DNA of 64,000 nucleotides. Origin: Streptomyces lincolnensis. GTDB lineage: Bacteria > Actinomycetota > Actinomycetes > Streptomycetales > Streptomycetaceae. Below the pieces are notes generated by a model, which saw only the letters and a list, made by a program, of their open reading frames with translations, was not told the origin of the DNA and ran no database searches. Position numbers and translations under genes: made by a program. The DNA is taken from NCBI RefSeq assembly GCF_021173675.1, contig NZ_JAIHON010000018.1:62001-126000 (forward strand), given 5' to 3'. This document shows positions 19,029 through 26,929 of the stretch, piece by piece; within the stretch, counting starts at the first letter, position 1; each line of letters begins with the position of its first letter.

Positions 19029-19388
19029 TCAGTCCCATTCCAGGCCGCCGCGCCGCCAGACGTACGCGTACGCGACGAAGACGGTGAGCACGAAGAGCAG
19101 CATCTCCACGAGCCCGAAAACACCCAGGGCGTCGAAGGTGACGGCCCAGGGGTAGAGGAAGACGATCTCGATATCGAAGATGATGAAGAGCATCGCCGTC
19201 AGGTAGTACTTGATGGGGAAACGCCCGCCCCCTGCCGGCGTGGGGGTCGGCTCGATACCGCACTCGTAGGCCTCGAGCTTGGCCCGGTTGTACCGCTTCG
19301 GACCGATCAGCGTGGCCATGACCACGGAGAAGATCGCAAAGCCTGCCCCGAGGGCTCCCAGTACGAGGATGGGCGCATACGCGTTCAC
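19029..19388 (-). CDS. nuoA: NADH-quinone oxidoreductase subunit A (first gene of the operon)
   Basis: Membrane subunit with three helices, 119 residues. The conserved loop 'KLEAYECGIEPTPTPAGGGRFPIKYYLTAMLFIIFDIEIVFLYPWAV' segment holds the quinone-side Cys and the helix-2 acidic residues. GTG at 19388, with a GGAG-type ribosome-binding site just upstream. The promoter must lie in the 19.39-19.6 kb region; a Rex-type operator is 109 bp upstream of the start. Confidence 0.97.
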   Translation of the reverse strand: MNAYAPILVLGALGAGFAIFSVVMATLIGPKRYNRAKLEAYECGIEPTPTPAGGGRFPIKYYLTAMLFIIFDIEIVFLYPWAVTFDALGVFGLVEMLLFVLTVFVAYAYVWRRGGLEWD

Positions 19389-19496
19389 CGCTCCTCGCTC
19401 CTCTCAGTCGGCACTGACTGCTGGCGATGGCATCGGACTCCCGCCCCGCCCCACCGGTCCCACGAGCCCCGCTCGTCCCGGCGAAGATCGAGAACA

Positions 19497-19512
19497 TGTG
19501 AAGCAGGTCACA
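19497..19512. promoter_or_regulatory. Rex-type operator upstream of nuoA
   Basis: TGTGA-AGCAGG-TCACA is a 16-bp inverted repeat that fits the Rex consensus TGTGA-N6-TCACA; one flank also fits the extended form (A at 19513). Rex is the NADH/NAD-sensing repressor of respiratory genes in Streptomyces, and I recall nuo among its targets. On the minus strand a TAAGAT possible -10 hexamer lies just upstream (19529-19534), so the operator would sit downstream of the transcription start. No good -35 box is visible. Confidence 0.75.
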
Positions 19513-19763
19513 AGCCCAACTGACCCGCATCTTATGCCTGCCGGTCTGTGATCTGCGACACGGGGTATTGCACAAGCTTTGTGATCTCCACCACCTGACG
19601 AGGGATCATGAAGCCGGAAGAGTGTCGATCTTCGTACGAGAAGCGTCCGAGTGGTCACGAGAGGTGACATTTCCGCTCGTCACACCGCCCTGAGCGGGGA
19701 GTCTCCATATCAAGATGGTTCCCTTGCATGCAAATTGGTGCTGGACGCACCCACTTGATAAGG

Positions 19764-20030
19764 GACGCCGTTCACACATCAGAGGGAGTCATGGACCCCG
19801 ATGTGGACGCGTGCACGCGTTCACGAGCGCGGCCGGAGGAGATCCGGACACAGGACGCGCACGTTCTCGTAATCGTTGCGTGACCTCCGCCACATTGGCG
19901 AGAGCCCCCCGAGAAGGAGGCTTGGCCACTCATGGCAACCAGTGGTAGGCGGAGGGCAATTCGGGCGTAACGACGAAAGCCCATGATCACAGGCTTGATC
20001 ACCTGCGTCCGCAATGTCCGTTACGGCGTC
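19764..20030 (+). ncRNA. Structured 5' leader, candidate c-di-AMP (ydaO) riboswitch
   Basis: The leader of the NlpC/P60 gene closes with an 8-bp helix pairing GACGCCGT (19764-19771) with ACGGCGTC (20023-20030). Inside are a perfect 8-bp helix CCTCCGCC/GGCGGAGG (19884-19891 with 19948-19955) that encloses hairpin CCACT/AGTGG (19926-19930 with 19941-19945), and hairpin CCGGA/TCCGG near 19829-19845. The element ending '...GGCGTCAATAAAG' after the closing strand and the hairpin followed by 'TAGG' resemble ydaO RNAs as I remember them. ydaO riboswitches are known upstream of actinobacterial cell-wall hydrolase genes. The class assignment is inference; the pairing is seen. Confidence 0.55.
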
Positions 20031-20133
20031 AATAAAGAGCGACACGCCCGGCGTTCAGGGGTTCGATTGAACAACTGTGGCGCAGCACACGTTTCTTGAA
20101 GGTATGGAGGAGCCCCTGATACCGGTTGTTCTC

Positions 20134-20943
20134 ATGTCCCACACCGCTCACATACGCAGCCACCGGAAACCCCGCCGCAGCGCGACGTCGAGTCTCGCCG
20201 TGCGTGCCGGAGTTGCCGGTGGCGTCCTCAGCATGGCAGCGGCGGGCGCCTCGGCCTCGGCGAACGCTGCCGAGCCCGTGACGCAGACCCTCGAACTGCC
20301 CACCCTGACGGCCGACATGGCCGCGCAGGTCGCCGAGTCCGCCGACGCCACACAGCAGGCCGCGGCGAACTACCAGCTGCAGGCCGAGCGTGACGCGGCC
20401 GCCGCAAAGGCCGCGAAGCAGGCCAAGGCGGACCTCGCTGAGGCGAAGAAGAAGGCCGAGGCCCGCAAGAAGGCCGCCGAGGAGGCCGCTCGCAAGGCCG
20501 CTGCCGAGCGCGCGACCCGCGACGCGGAGCGGACCTCCCTGTCCGCCTCCGCGAGCGTCAGCGCGTCCACGAGCACGTCCACGGCCACCGGTTCGGCCGC
20601 CGCGATCGTCAACTTCGTCAAGGCGCAGGTCGGCGACAGCTACGTCTCCGGCGGCACCGGCCCCAACTCCTGGGACTGCTCCGGTCTCGTGCAGGCGGCC
20701 TTCAGCCAGATCGGTGTCGACCTGCCGCGCGTCTCGCAGGACCAGTCGACCGCCGGCACCCAGGTCTCGCTGAGCAACCTCCAGCCGGGCGACATCCTGT
20801 ACTGGGGCAGCGCGGGCAGCGCGTACCACGTGGCGGTGTACGTCGGCGACGGCATGTTCGTCGGCGCGCAGAACCCGTCCACGGGTGTCGCCGAGAAGCC
20901 GCTGTCCTACGACCCGCCGACCGGCGCGGTGCGGGTGCTCTAG
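20134..20943 (+). CDS. Exported NlpC/P60 cell-wall endopeptidase
   Basis: A 269-residue exported cysteine peptidase expected to cut peptidoglycan stem peptides. It has a basic N-terminus and signal peptide (cleaved near 'ASANA', residue 46), a long Ala/Lys/Glu coiled coil (about residues 80-150), a Ser/Thr linker and a C-terminal NlpC/P60 domain. Catalytic Cys is in 'SWDCSGLV' and the His in 'AYHVAVYVGDG'. Starts at 20077 (GTG) and 20104 (ATG) are also in frame; none has an ideal ribosome-binding site. I prefer 20134 because it puts the basic signal region at the N-terminus. The structured leader upstream suggests RNA-level control. Confidence 0.88.
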   Translation: MSHTAHIRSHRKPRRSATSSLAVRAGVAGGVLSMAAAGASASANAAEPVTQTLELPTLTADMAAQVAESADATQQAAANYQLQAERDAAAAKAAKQAKADLAEAKKKAEARKKAAEEAARKAAAERATRDAERTSLSASASVSASTSTSTATGSAAAIVNFVKAQVGDSYVSGGTGPNSWDCSGLVQAAFSQIGVDLPRVSQDQSTAGTQVSLSNLQPGDILYWGSAGSAYHVAVYVGDGMFVGAQNPSTGVAEKPLSYDPPTGAVRVL

Positions 20944-20976
20944 AAGCATCGACCACACACCGACGACACACGTCGC

Positions 20977-21009
20977 AAGGGCCGCAGCCGCTCGGGGGCA
21001 GCGGCCCTT
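20977..21009 (+). terminator. Hairpin terminator after the NlpC/P60 gene
   Basis: AAGGGCCGC (20977-20985) pairs with GCGGCCCTT (21001-21009) around a 15-nt loop, followed by TT and then CGG. It lies 34 nt after the stop codon and ahead of the peptide deformylase gene on the same strand. Confidence 0.8.
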
Positions 21010-21091
21010 TCGGCGCACCACTCCTGTGTGATCTGTTGTCACCGGCGTCCGCACGGACGCGGCACAGCAGACACCGAGACAGGAGAACAGC

Positions 21092-21718
21092 ATGCCGAGC
21101 GTGTTCGTCCAGGGCAGGCCCGTCGACTCGTATCCCCGGCTCGCGCCTCAGGCCCGGCGCGGGAGGGTGCGGCGGATCACCGAGGTCGGTGAGGAGGTCC
21201 TGCACAAGCCGTGCCGGGACGTGACCGAGTTCGGGCCCGATCTCGCCGCTCTCACCGGCGACATGTTCCTGACGATGTACATCGCGGACGGGGCCGGGCT
21301 CGCGGCGAACCAAGTGGGTGTCGATCTGCGGTTGTTCGTCTACGACTGCCCGGACGACGACGGTGTCCGGCATGTCGGGCATGTCGTCAACCCGGTCCTG
21401 GAGCCGCTCGACGTCTCCCACAGGCGGCTCCTCGACGACTCGGAGGGCTGCCTGTCCGTCCCCGGCGCCGTGATGGACGTACCGCGGCCGGACCGGGCCG
21501 TCGTGCGCGGCCTCGACCAGGACGGCCGGCCGCTCGTCGTCGAGGGCACCGGGTACTTCGCCCGCTGCCTCGCCCACGAGACCGACCACGTGAACGGCCG
21601 GATCTACCTCGACCGGCTCTCCCGGCGGGACCGCGCGGAGGCCCTGCGCCAGGTGGCGGCCCGACGGGACGAGGTCTTCGCCCGCCGGGCGGCCAACGTC
21701 GAGGCGCTCAGGGGGTAG
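21092..21718 (+). CDS. def: Peptide deformylase
   Basis: Removes the N-formyl group from nascent proteins; 208 residues. All three family motifs are present: 'GAGLAANQVG', 'EGCLSVPG' (metal-binding Cys) and 'HETDHVNG' (HExxH with Glu catalyst). The N-terminus has about 30 residues ahead of the fold. An ACAGGAGA ribosome-binding site is about 8 nt upstream of the ATG. Streptomyces genomes hold several def paralogues, so this need not be the housekeeping copy. It is preceded by a terminator and followed by a convergent gene. Confidence 0.95.
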   Translation: MPSVFVQGRPVDSYPRLAPQARRGRVRRITEVGEEVLHKPCRDVTEFGPDLAALTGDMFLTMYIADGAGLAANQVGVDLRLFVYDCPDDDGVRHVGHVVNPVLEPLDVSHRRLLDDSEGCLSVPGAVMDVPRPDRAVVRGLDQDGRPLVVEGTGYFARCLAHETDHVNGRIYLDRLSRRDRAEALRQVAARRDEVFARRAANVEALRG

Positions 21719-21784
21719 CCGCCCCGGGCACCGGTCCGTCGGAAGCGCGCCGGACCGGCGCCCGAGACGCTCGCCCCGTACGGG

Positions 21785-23098
21785 TCACGCCTTCGGGGCC
21801 GCCTTGCTCAGGCCGTTGATGATGCGGTCCATCGCGTCGCCGCCCGTCGGGTCGGTGAGGTTGGCGAGCATCTTCAGGGTGAACTTCATCAGGAGCGGGT
21901 GGGTGAGGCCGCGCTGGGTGGCGATCTTCATGACCTTCGGGTTGCCGATGAGCTTCACGAAGGCGCGGCCGAGGGTGTAGTAGCCGCCGTAGGTGTCCTT
22001 CAGGACGCGCGGGTAGCGCTGGAGCGCCATCTCGCGTCCAGCGGGAGTGGACCGGGCGTGGGCCTGGACGATGACGTCGGCGGCGATCTGGCCGGATTCC
22101 ATGGCGTAGGCGATGCCCTCGCCGTTGAAGGGGTTGACCAGGCCGCCGGCGTCGCCGACCAGCAGCAAGCCCTTGGTGTAGTGGGGCTGGCGGTTGAAGG
22201 CCATCGGGAGGGCGGCGCCGCGGATCGGGCCGGTCATGTTCTCCGGGGTGTAGCCCCAGTCCTCCGGCATGGACGCGCACCAGGCCTTCAGGACCTCGCG
22301 CCAGTCCAGTTCCTTGAAGGAGTTGGAGGTGTTGAGGACGCCCAGGCCGACGTTGGACGTGCCGTCGCCCATGCCGAAGATCCAGCCGTAGCCGGGGAGC
22401 AGCCGGTCCTCGCCGGGACCGCGGCGGTCCCACAGCTCCAGCCAGGACTCCAGGTAGTCGTCCTCGTGCCGCGGTGACTCGAAGTACGTCCGTACGGCCA
22501 CACCCATCGGGCGGTCCTCGCGGCGGTGCAGGCCCATCGCGAGGGAGAGCCGGGTGGAGTTGCCGTCCGCCGCCACGACCAGCGGGGCGTGGAAGGTCAC
22601 CTCGCGCTTCTCACCGGCGTCGCCGAGCTTGGCGTGCACGCCGGTGATGCGGCCGGTGCGGTCGTCGACGATCGGGGCGCCGACGTTGCAGCGCTCGTAC
22701 AGGCGGGCGCCCGCCTTCTGGGCCTGGCGGGCGAGCTGCTCGTCGAAGTCGTCGCGTTTGCGGACGAGTCCGTAGTCGGGGTAGGAGGCGAGATCCGGCC
22801 AGTCCAGCTGGAGCCGGACACCTCCGCCGATGATCCTCAGGCCCTTGTTGCGCAGCCAGCCGGCCTCCTCCGAGATGTCGATGCCCATGGCCACGAGCTG
22901 TTTGGTGGCGCGCGGGGTGAGGCCGTCACCGCAGACCTTCTCGCGCGGGAACTCGGTCTTCTCCAGCAGGAGTACGTCGAGTCCGGCCTTGGCGAGGTAG
23001 TAGGCGGTCGTGGAGCCGGCCGGCCCCGCGCCGACGACGATCACGTCGGCGGTGTTCTCGGAAAAGGGGTCGGAGTGGGGCTCGGTCACGACGGTCAC
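21785..23098 (-). CDS. Geranylgeranyl reductase-family flavoprotein (possible menaquinone side-chain reductase)
   Basis: 437-residue FAD oxidoreductase. The Rossmann motif 'VIVVGAGPAGSTTAYYLAKAG' starts near residue 19, the ribityl loop 'KVCGDGLTPRA' near 55, and 'LLVGDAGGLVNPFNGEGIAYAMESG' near 300. This is the geranylgeranyl reductase (ChlP/GGR) family. Mycobacterial MenJ, which saturates one isoprene unit of menaquinone, belongs to the same family, and Streptomyces uses partly saturated MK-9. Being among nuo and mqn genes makes this role attractive, but it is inference; archaeal-type lipid or carotenoid reduction remains possible. Confidence 0.88.
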   Translation of the reverse strand: MTVVTEPHSDPFSENTADVIVVGAGPAGSTTAYYLAKAGLDVLLLEKTEFPREKVCGDGLTPRATKQLVAMGIDISEEAGWLRNKGLRIIGGGVRLQLDWPDLASYPDYGLVRKRDDFDEQLARQAQKAGARLYERCNVGAPIVDDRTGRITGVHAKLGDAGEKREVTFHAPLVVAADGNSTRLSLAMGLHRREDRPMGVAVRTYFESPRHEDDYLESWLELWDRRGPGEDRLLPGYGWIFGMGDGTSNVGLGVLNTSNSFKELDWREVLKAWCASMPEDWGYTPENMTGPIRGAALPMAFNRQPHYTKGLLLVGDAGGLVNPFNGEGIAYAMESGQIAADVIVQAHARSTPAGREMALQRYPRVLKDTYGGYYTLGRAFVKLIGNPKVMKIATQRGLTHPLLMKFTLKMLANLTDPTGGDAMDRIINGLSKAAPKA

Positions 23099-23195
23099 GG
23101 CGGGATCTCCCCAAGTTCGGAATCTGCGTGCCGACCGGCACTGGACATGGGCAGTCTATTCAGCAGGATTGATCACCCGGCTGAAGGGCTGCCCA

Positions 23196-23726
23196 GTGAA
23201 CCGAGCTCTCCCCGCAGTACGGTTGCGCGTCCCCACCGACGAGGACGCCCTGGCCTGGCACCGGGTCTTCGCCCACCCGGACGTGATGGAGTTCCAGGGC
23301 GGCAGGAACGCGGAGCTGTCCGCCTACGAGGAGCTCACCGCCCGCCAGCGTCGGCACGACGCCGAGCGGGGCTTCTGTCTGTGGTCCGTGCTCGACGGGT
23401 CCGAGCAGGTCATCGGGTTCACCGGTGCCCAGCCGTGGGAGCGGAGCTGGGGACCCGCGGGTGAGATCGAGATCGGCTGGCGGCTGGGGCGGGAGTACTG
23501 GGGCCGGGGGTACGTCACGGCGGCGGCGCGGATGGCGCTGGAGCGGGTGCGCGGGGCGGGCGTGCCGCGCGTGGTGGCGATGGTCGACGCCCGCAACACC
23601 CGCTCCATCGCGGTGACCCGCCGCCTCGGCATGCGGCTCGCGGAGGTCTTCAGGACCCCGGCCGCCCGACCGGACTCTCAGTCGGCCGCGCCCCGGGAGG
23701 GCCACTGCTACCGCCTGGATCTGTGA
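23196..23726 (+). CDS. GNAT-family N-acetyltransferase (RimJ/RimL-like)
   Basis: 176 residues with the RimJ/RimL-type acetyltransferase layout: 'LRVPTDEDALAWHRVFAHPDVMEF' at the start, 'GEIEIGWRLGREYWGRGYVTAAARMAL' with the acetyl-CoA pyrophosphate loop, and 'VDARNTRSIAVTRRLGMRLAEVF' near the end. I chose the GTG at 23196, which has GAAGGG about 8 nt upstream and sits directly before the conserved domain; the upstream in-frame stretch overlaps the divergent reductase gene. The substrate cannot be predicted. Confidence 0.9.
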   Translation: MNRALPAVRLRVPTDEDALAWHRVFAHPDVMEFQGGRNAELSAYEELTARQRRHDAERGFCLWSVLDGSEQVIGFTGAQPWERSWGPAGEIEIGWRLGREYWGRGYVTAAARMALERVRGAGVPRVVAMVDARNTRSIAVTRRLGMRLAEVFRTPAARPDSQSAAPREGHCYRLDL

Positions 23727-23840
23727 GACCGTCCTCCGCTTTCCTCACGCACTGTCACCATCTGCCACAGAAAGAAACGCAGCGCTTCCGGCCGCCGCGA
23801 CCCCGGGGTTACCCTGCCAGTACCGCTGGGGGTGACATCT

Positions 23841-24197
23841 GTGCACATAACGCCCAAGACACCCGAAGTACGCGTGCCGCGTCTGGTCGGACTCATGGCC
23901 GTGGACGCCCGCGAGACAGCCCAGGCGCAGGGCCTGCTCGTCAACGCGCCGGACCGGCAGGACTTCCACCGCACCGTGGTCGACTACGTCGTACGCCAGT
24001 ACCCGCAGCCCGGCGCGGAGGTGCCGCGGGACTCGGTGGTCTACGTGTGGTTCGACTTCGGTCCGGGGGACGGCGGCGGTGGGATCCGCGAGCCGCGGCT
24101 GCCGAAACCGCCGAGAGGCGGGCTCCAGCGGGAACTGGACGAGCCGAACGACCCGTATCCCGTCCGCTGCTGCGCCACGGGGTTCAGCTCTCCTTGA
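23841..24197 (+). CDS. Small PASTA-domain protein
   Basis: 118 residues. Residues about 10-75 form one PASTA repeat ('VRVPRLVGLMAVDARETAQAQGLLVN...VRQYPQPGAEVPRDSVVYVWFD'), a fold that binds muropeptides or beta-lactams in kinases and penicillin-binding proteins. There is no signal peptide or membrane helix, so how it would meet cell wall is unclear. The C-terminal tail is Gly/Pro-rich. GTG at 23841 has GGGGGTGA upstream; GTG 23832 is also possible. Its 3' end overlaps the convergent ubiE gene by 14 nt. Confidence 0.75.
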   Translation: MHITPKTPEVRVPRLVGLMAVDARETAQAQGLLVNAPDRQDFHRTVVDYVVRQYPQPGAEVPRDSVVYVWFDFGPGDGGGGIREPRLPKPPRGGLQRELDEPNDPYPVRCCATGFSSP

Positions 24198-24879
24198 CGC
24201 CCCGGTGCAGGGCCACGATCCCGCCGGACAGGTTCCGCCAGGCCACCTTCGACCAGCCGGCCTTCTGGAGGCGCTCGGCCAGGGCGGGCTGGTCGGGCCA
24301 GGCGCGGATGGACTCGGCGAGGTAGACGTACGCGTCGGGGTTCGAGGACACCGCCCGCGCGACGGGCGGCAGGGCGCGCATCAGGTACTCGGTGTAGACG
24401 GTCCGGAAGGGCGCCCAGGTCGGGTGCGAGAACTCGCAGATCACCACGCGCCCGCCGGGCCTGGTCACCCGGTACATCTCGCGCAGCGCGGCGTCCGTGT
24501 CCTGGACGTTGCGCAGCCCGAAGGAGATCGTGACGGCGTCGAAGACGTCGTCCTGGAAGGGCAGCCGGGTGGCATCGCCCGCGGTGAACGGCAGCCAGGT
24601 GTGCTTGCGCTTGCCGACCTGGAGCATGCCGATCGAGAAGTCGCACGGGACGACGTACGCGCCCGTGCGGGCGAAGGGCAGCGACGAGGTGGCGGTGCCC
24701 GCCGCCAGGTCCAGGATCTTCTGCGCGGGACGGGCGTCGACGGCCTTGGCGACCTCCTTGCGCCACACCCGGTCCTGGCCGAGCGAGAGCACGTCGTTCG
24801 TGAGGTCGTACCGTTCCGCCACGTCGTCGAACATCGAGGCGACTTCGTGCGGCTGCTTGTTCAGGGAGGCGCGGGTCAC
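24184..24879 (-). CDS. ubiE: Demethylmenaquinone methyltransferase
   Basis: SAM-dependent C-methyltransferase that performs the last ring step of menaquinone synthesis, 231 residues. UbiE/COQ5 signatures visible: 'VASMFDDVAERYDLTNDVLSLG' near residue 15, SAM motif I 'ILDLAAGTATSSLPFA', and 'FGLRNVQDTDAALREMYRVTRPGGRVVICEFS'. GTG at 24879 is chosen because conserved sequence begins right there; no strong ribosome-binding site is visible. In Streptomyces this follows the futalosine route, whose genes mqnC, mqnA, mqnE, mqnL and mqnP are elsewhere in the window. Also called menG or menH in other systems. Confidence 0.95.
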   Translation of the reverse strand: MTRASLNKQPHEVASMFDDVAERYDLTNDVLSLGQDRVWRKEVAKAVDARPAQKILDLAAGTATSSLPFARTGAYVVPCDFSIGMLQVGKRKHTWLPFTAGDATRLPFQDDVFDAVTISFGLRNVQDTDAALREMYRVTRPGGRVVICEFSHPTWAPFRTVYTEYLMRALPPVARAVSSNPDAYVYLAESIRAWPDQPALAERLQKAGWSKVAWRNLSGGIVALHRGVKES

Positions 24880-24995
24880 CTCGCCATTCTTGCAGTACGG
24901 CCCCCGGCAGCCGCTCAGGGGAGGAGCCCGGGCCGCTTCTTGCCCGCCACACGGGTTCCCCGTCACGCCGGTTCGCCGCCCCCCCCGGAGTCTCC

Positions 24996-25649
24996 CTAGC
25001 GCTTCCGGTACAGCAAGCGGCCCTTGATCACCGTCGCCACGCAGCTCGACGCGCCCGTTTTCTCCAGTGCCGCCTCATCCGTGGCGTCGAAGACCGCGAA
25101 CGTGGCGTCGATTTCCGCGTCCACGCCGATCGGCGGCAGCGGGAGGAGGATTGCCTGGGCCAGGCTTCGGCCGGCCAGGGGGTCCAGGGACGGTGGGCCC
25201 GTCGGATCCTCGAAGCGCTGCTCGACGCTCAGCCCCGCCCGGTACACGGCGTCCACGACCGCGGGGCGCCACAGCGTGCCCGCGACGGCCACCGTGCCGT
25301 GGGAGAGCAGGCGTTGGACTCCGCGGCGGGCGCTCGCGCCCCAGCGGGAGTCGGTCATCTCCATGCGAGAGAGGTCGTCCCCGGTGAGGGGTTCGGTGCC
25401 GAGTTCGTCGGCCTCGCGGGGGTCCGGGTGGTAGGCCTGTTCGAGGAGTTCGGGGCCGTGGGGGTTGACCAGGCCGGGAGTGAGGAGGCCGGGCCAGCGG
25501 CGGACGCGGGCCGTGGGGTGGGTGGTGGCCAGGTGGTCGTAGGGGCCGGTGGCGGCGATCTGCCGGCCCTCGACGAGGATCGCGCCGCCGGGCACGGGCG
25601 GCCGCCGATCCCCCGTGATCAGGAGGTCGGCGGCGTGGATCGTGAGCAT
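24996..25649 (-). CDS. Degenerate amidohydrolase-like protein next to mqnC
   Basis: 217 residues. The N-terminus resembles the beta-sandwich of amidohydrolases ('LTIHAADLLITGDRRPPVPGGAILVEGRQIAATGP') and leads to 'PGLLTPGLVNPHGPELLEQ', where the usual HxH metal pair is reduced to one His. The central barrel, with the later His and Asp metal ligands, is mostly missing; a C-terminal sandwich ('ATFAVFDATDEAALEKTGASSCVATVIKGRLLYRK') is kept. It is half the family length and probably catalytically dead. It lies 7 nt after the mqnC stop, in the same direction. An amidohydrolase, MqnX, deaminates aminofutalosine in some bacteria, so this may be a relic or regulatory relative. Confidence 0.75.
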   Translation of the reverse strand: MLTIHAADLLITGDRRPPVPGGAILVEGRQIAATGPYDHLATTHPTARVRRWPGLLTPGLVNPHGPELLEQAYHPDPREADELGTEPLTGDDLSRMEMTDSRWGASARRGVQRLLSHGTVAVAGTLWRPAVVDAVYRAGLSVEQRFEDPTGPPSLDPLAGRSLAQAILLPLPPIGVDAEIDATFAVFDATDEAALEKTGASSCVATVIKGRLLYRKR

Positions 25650-25656
25650 GGCGGGG

Positions 25657-26856
25657 CTAGTTGGAGGCGAGGAGCTTCAGCTCGGGGTGGGCCGTGCCGC
25701 CCTCGATCGCCGTGGAGGAGATGTGGGACATCACGCGTTCGTCGACGGGGTCGTCCGCCGGGTCGTCGTGGACGACGATGTGCTCGTACGTCGTGGTCCG
25801 CTGGGCCGGGACGCGGCCCGCCTTGCGGATGAGGTCGATGATCTCCATGCGGTTGGAGCGGTGCTTGGCACCGGCCGAGGAGACGACGTTCTCCTCCAGC
25901 ATGATCGAGCCGAGGTCGTCGGCGCCGTAGTGCAGGGACAGCTGGCCGACCTCCTTGCCGGTGGTCAGCCAGGAGCCCTGGATGTGGGCGATGTTGTCCA
26001 TGAACAGACGCGCGATGGCGATCATCCGCAGGTACTCGAAGAGCGTGGCCTGCGTGCGGCCCTTCAGGTGGTTGTTCTCGGGCTGGTAGGTGTACGGAAT
26101 GAAGGCCCGGAAGCCGCCCGTCCTGTCCTGTACGTCACGGATCATCCGCAGGTGCTCGATGCGCTCGGCGTTGGTCTCGCCGGTGCCCATGAGCATGGTG
26201 GACGTGGACTCCACGCCCAGGTTGTGCGCGGCCTCCATGATCTCCAGCCAGCGCTCGCCGGACTCCTTGAGCGGCGCGATGGCCTTGCGGGGCCGCTCCG
26301 GGAGCAGTTCGGCGCCCGCGCCCGCGAAGGAGTCGAGGCCCGCGGTGTGGATCCGCTGGATCGCCTCCTCGACGCTCACCTTGGAGATCCGGGCCATGTG
26401 CTCGACCTCGGACGCGCCCAGCGAGTGGATCACCAGCTGGGGGAACTCCTTCTTGATGGCGGCGAAGTGCTTCTCGTAGTACTCCACGCCGTAGTCCGGG
26501 TGGTGGCCGCCCTGGAACATGATCTGCGTCCCGCCGAGCTCGACGGTCTCCGCGCAGCGGCGCAGGATGTCGTCCAGATCGCGGGTCCAGCCCTTGTCGG
26601 TGGCCTTGGGCGGGGCGTAGAAGGCGCAGAACTTGCACGCCGTCACGCAGACGTTCGTGTAGTTGATGTTCCGCTCGATGATGTACGTCGCGATGTGCTC
26701 GGTACCGGCGTACCGGCGGCGGCGTACGGCGTCGGCGGCGGCGCCGAGCGCGTGCAGCGGGGCGTCGCGGTAGAGGTCGAGCGCCTCTTCCGGGGTGATC
26801 CGCCCGCCGTCCGCGGCACGGTCGAGCACAGACTGGAGGTCGGCCTTCTCGGTCAC
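25657..26856 (-). CDS. mqnC: Cyclic dehypoxanthine futalosine synthase (radical SAM)
   Basis: 399-residue radical SAM enzyme that cyclises dehypoxanthine futalosine, forming the second ring of the menaquinone precursor. The CX3CX2C cluster site is C70, C74, C77 ('NVCVTACKFCAFY'). 'EAIQRIHTAGLDSFAGAGAELLPERPR', 'GVESTSTMLMGTGETNAERIEHL' and the C-terminal 'NVVSSAGAKHR' are typical of the MqnC/CofH group. Starts at ATG 26856. It is the upstream partner of the degenerate amidohydrolase gene, and homologous to MqnE at 53.7 kb. Confidence 0.96.
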   Translation of the reverse strand: MTEKADLQSVLDRAADGGRITPEEALDLYRDAPLHALGAAADAVRRRRYAGTEHIATYIIERNINYTNVCVTACKFCAFYAPPKATDKGWTRDLDDILRRCAETVELGGTQIMFQGGHHPDYGVEYYEKHFAAIKKEFPQLVIHSLGASEVEHMARISKVSVEEAIQRIHTAGLDSFAGAGAELLPERPRKAIAPLKESGERWLEIMEAAHNLGVESTSTMLMGTGETNAERIEHLRMIRDVQDRTGGFRAFIPYTYQPENNHLKGRTQATLFEYLRMIAIARLFMDNIAHIQGSWLTTGKEVGQLSLHYGADDLGSIMLEENVVSSAGAKHRSNRMEIIDLIRKAGRVPAQRTTTYEHIVVHDDPADDPVDERVMSHISSTAIEGGTAHPELKLLASN

Positions 26857-26929
26857 CGGGGGGCGTCCCTTTCGTCAAGGGGTTGGACGGACTCGACCAG
26901 CCTACGCCAGCCCTCCGACACCGCCGAGG

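Noticed and set aside
19654..19668. Inverted repeat GTCAC-GAGAG-GTGAC between nuoA and the NlpC leader
   Set aside because: Five-bp arms are too short to claim an operator or terminator; the position upstream of the leader is suggestive only.
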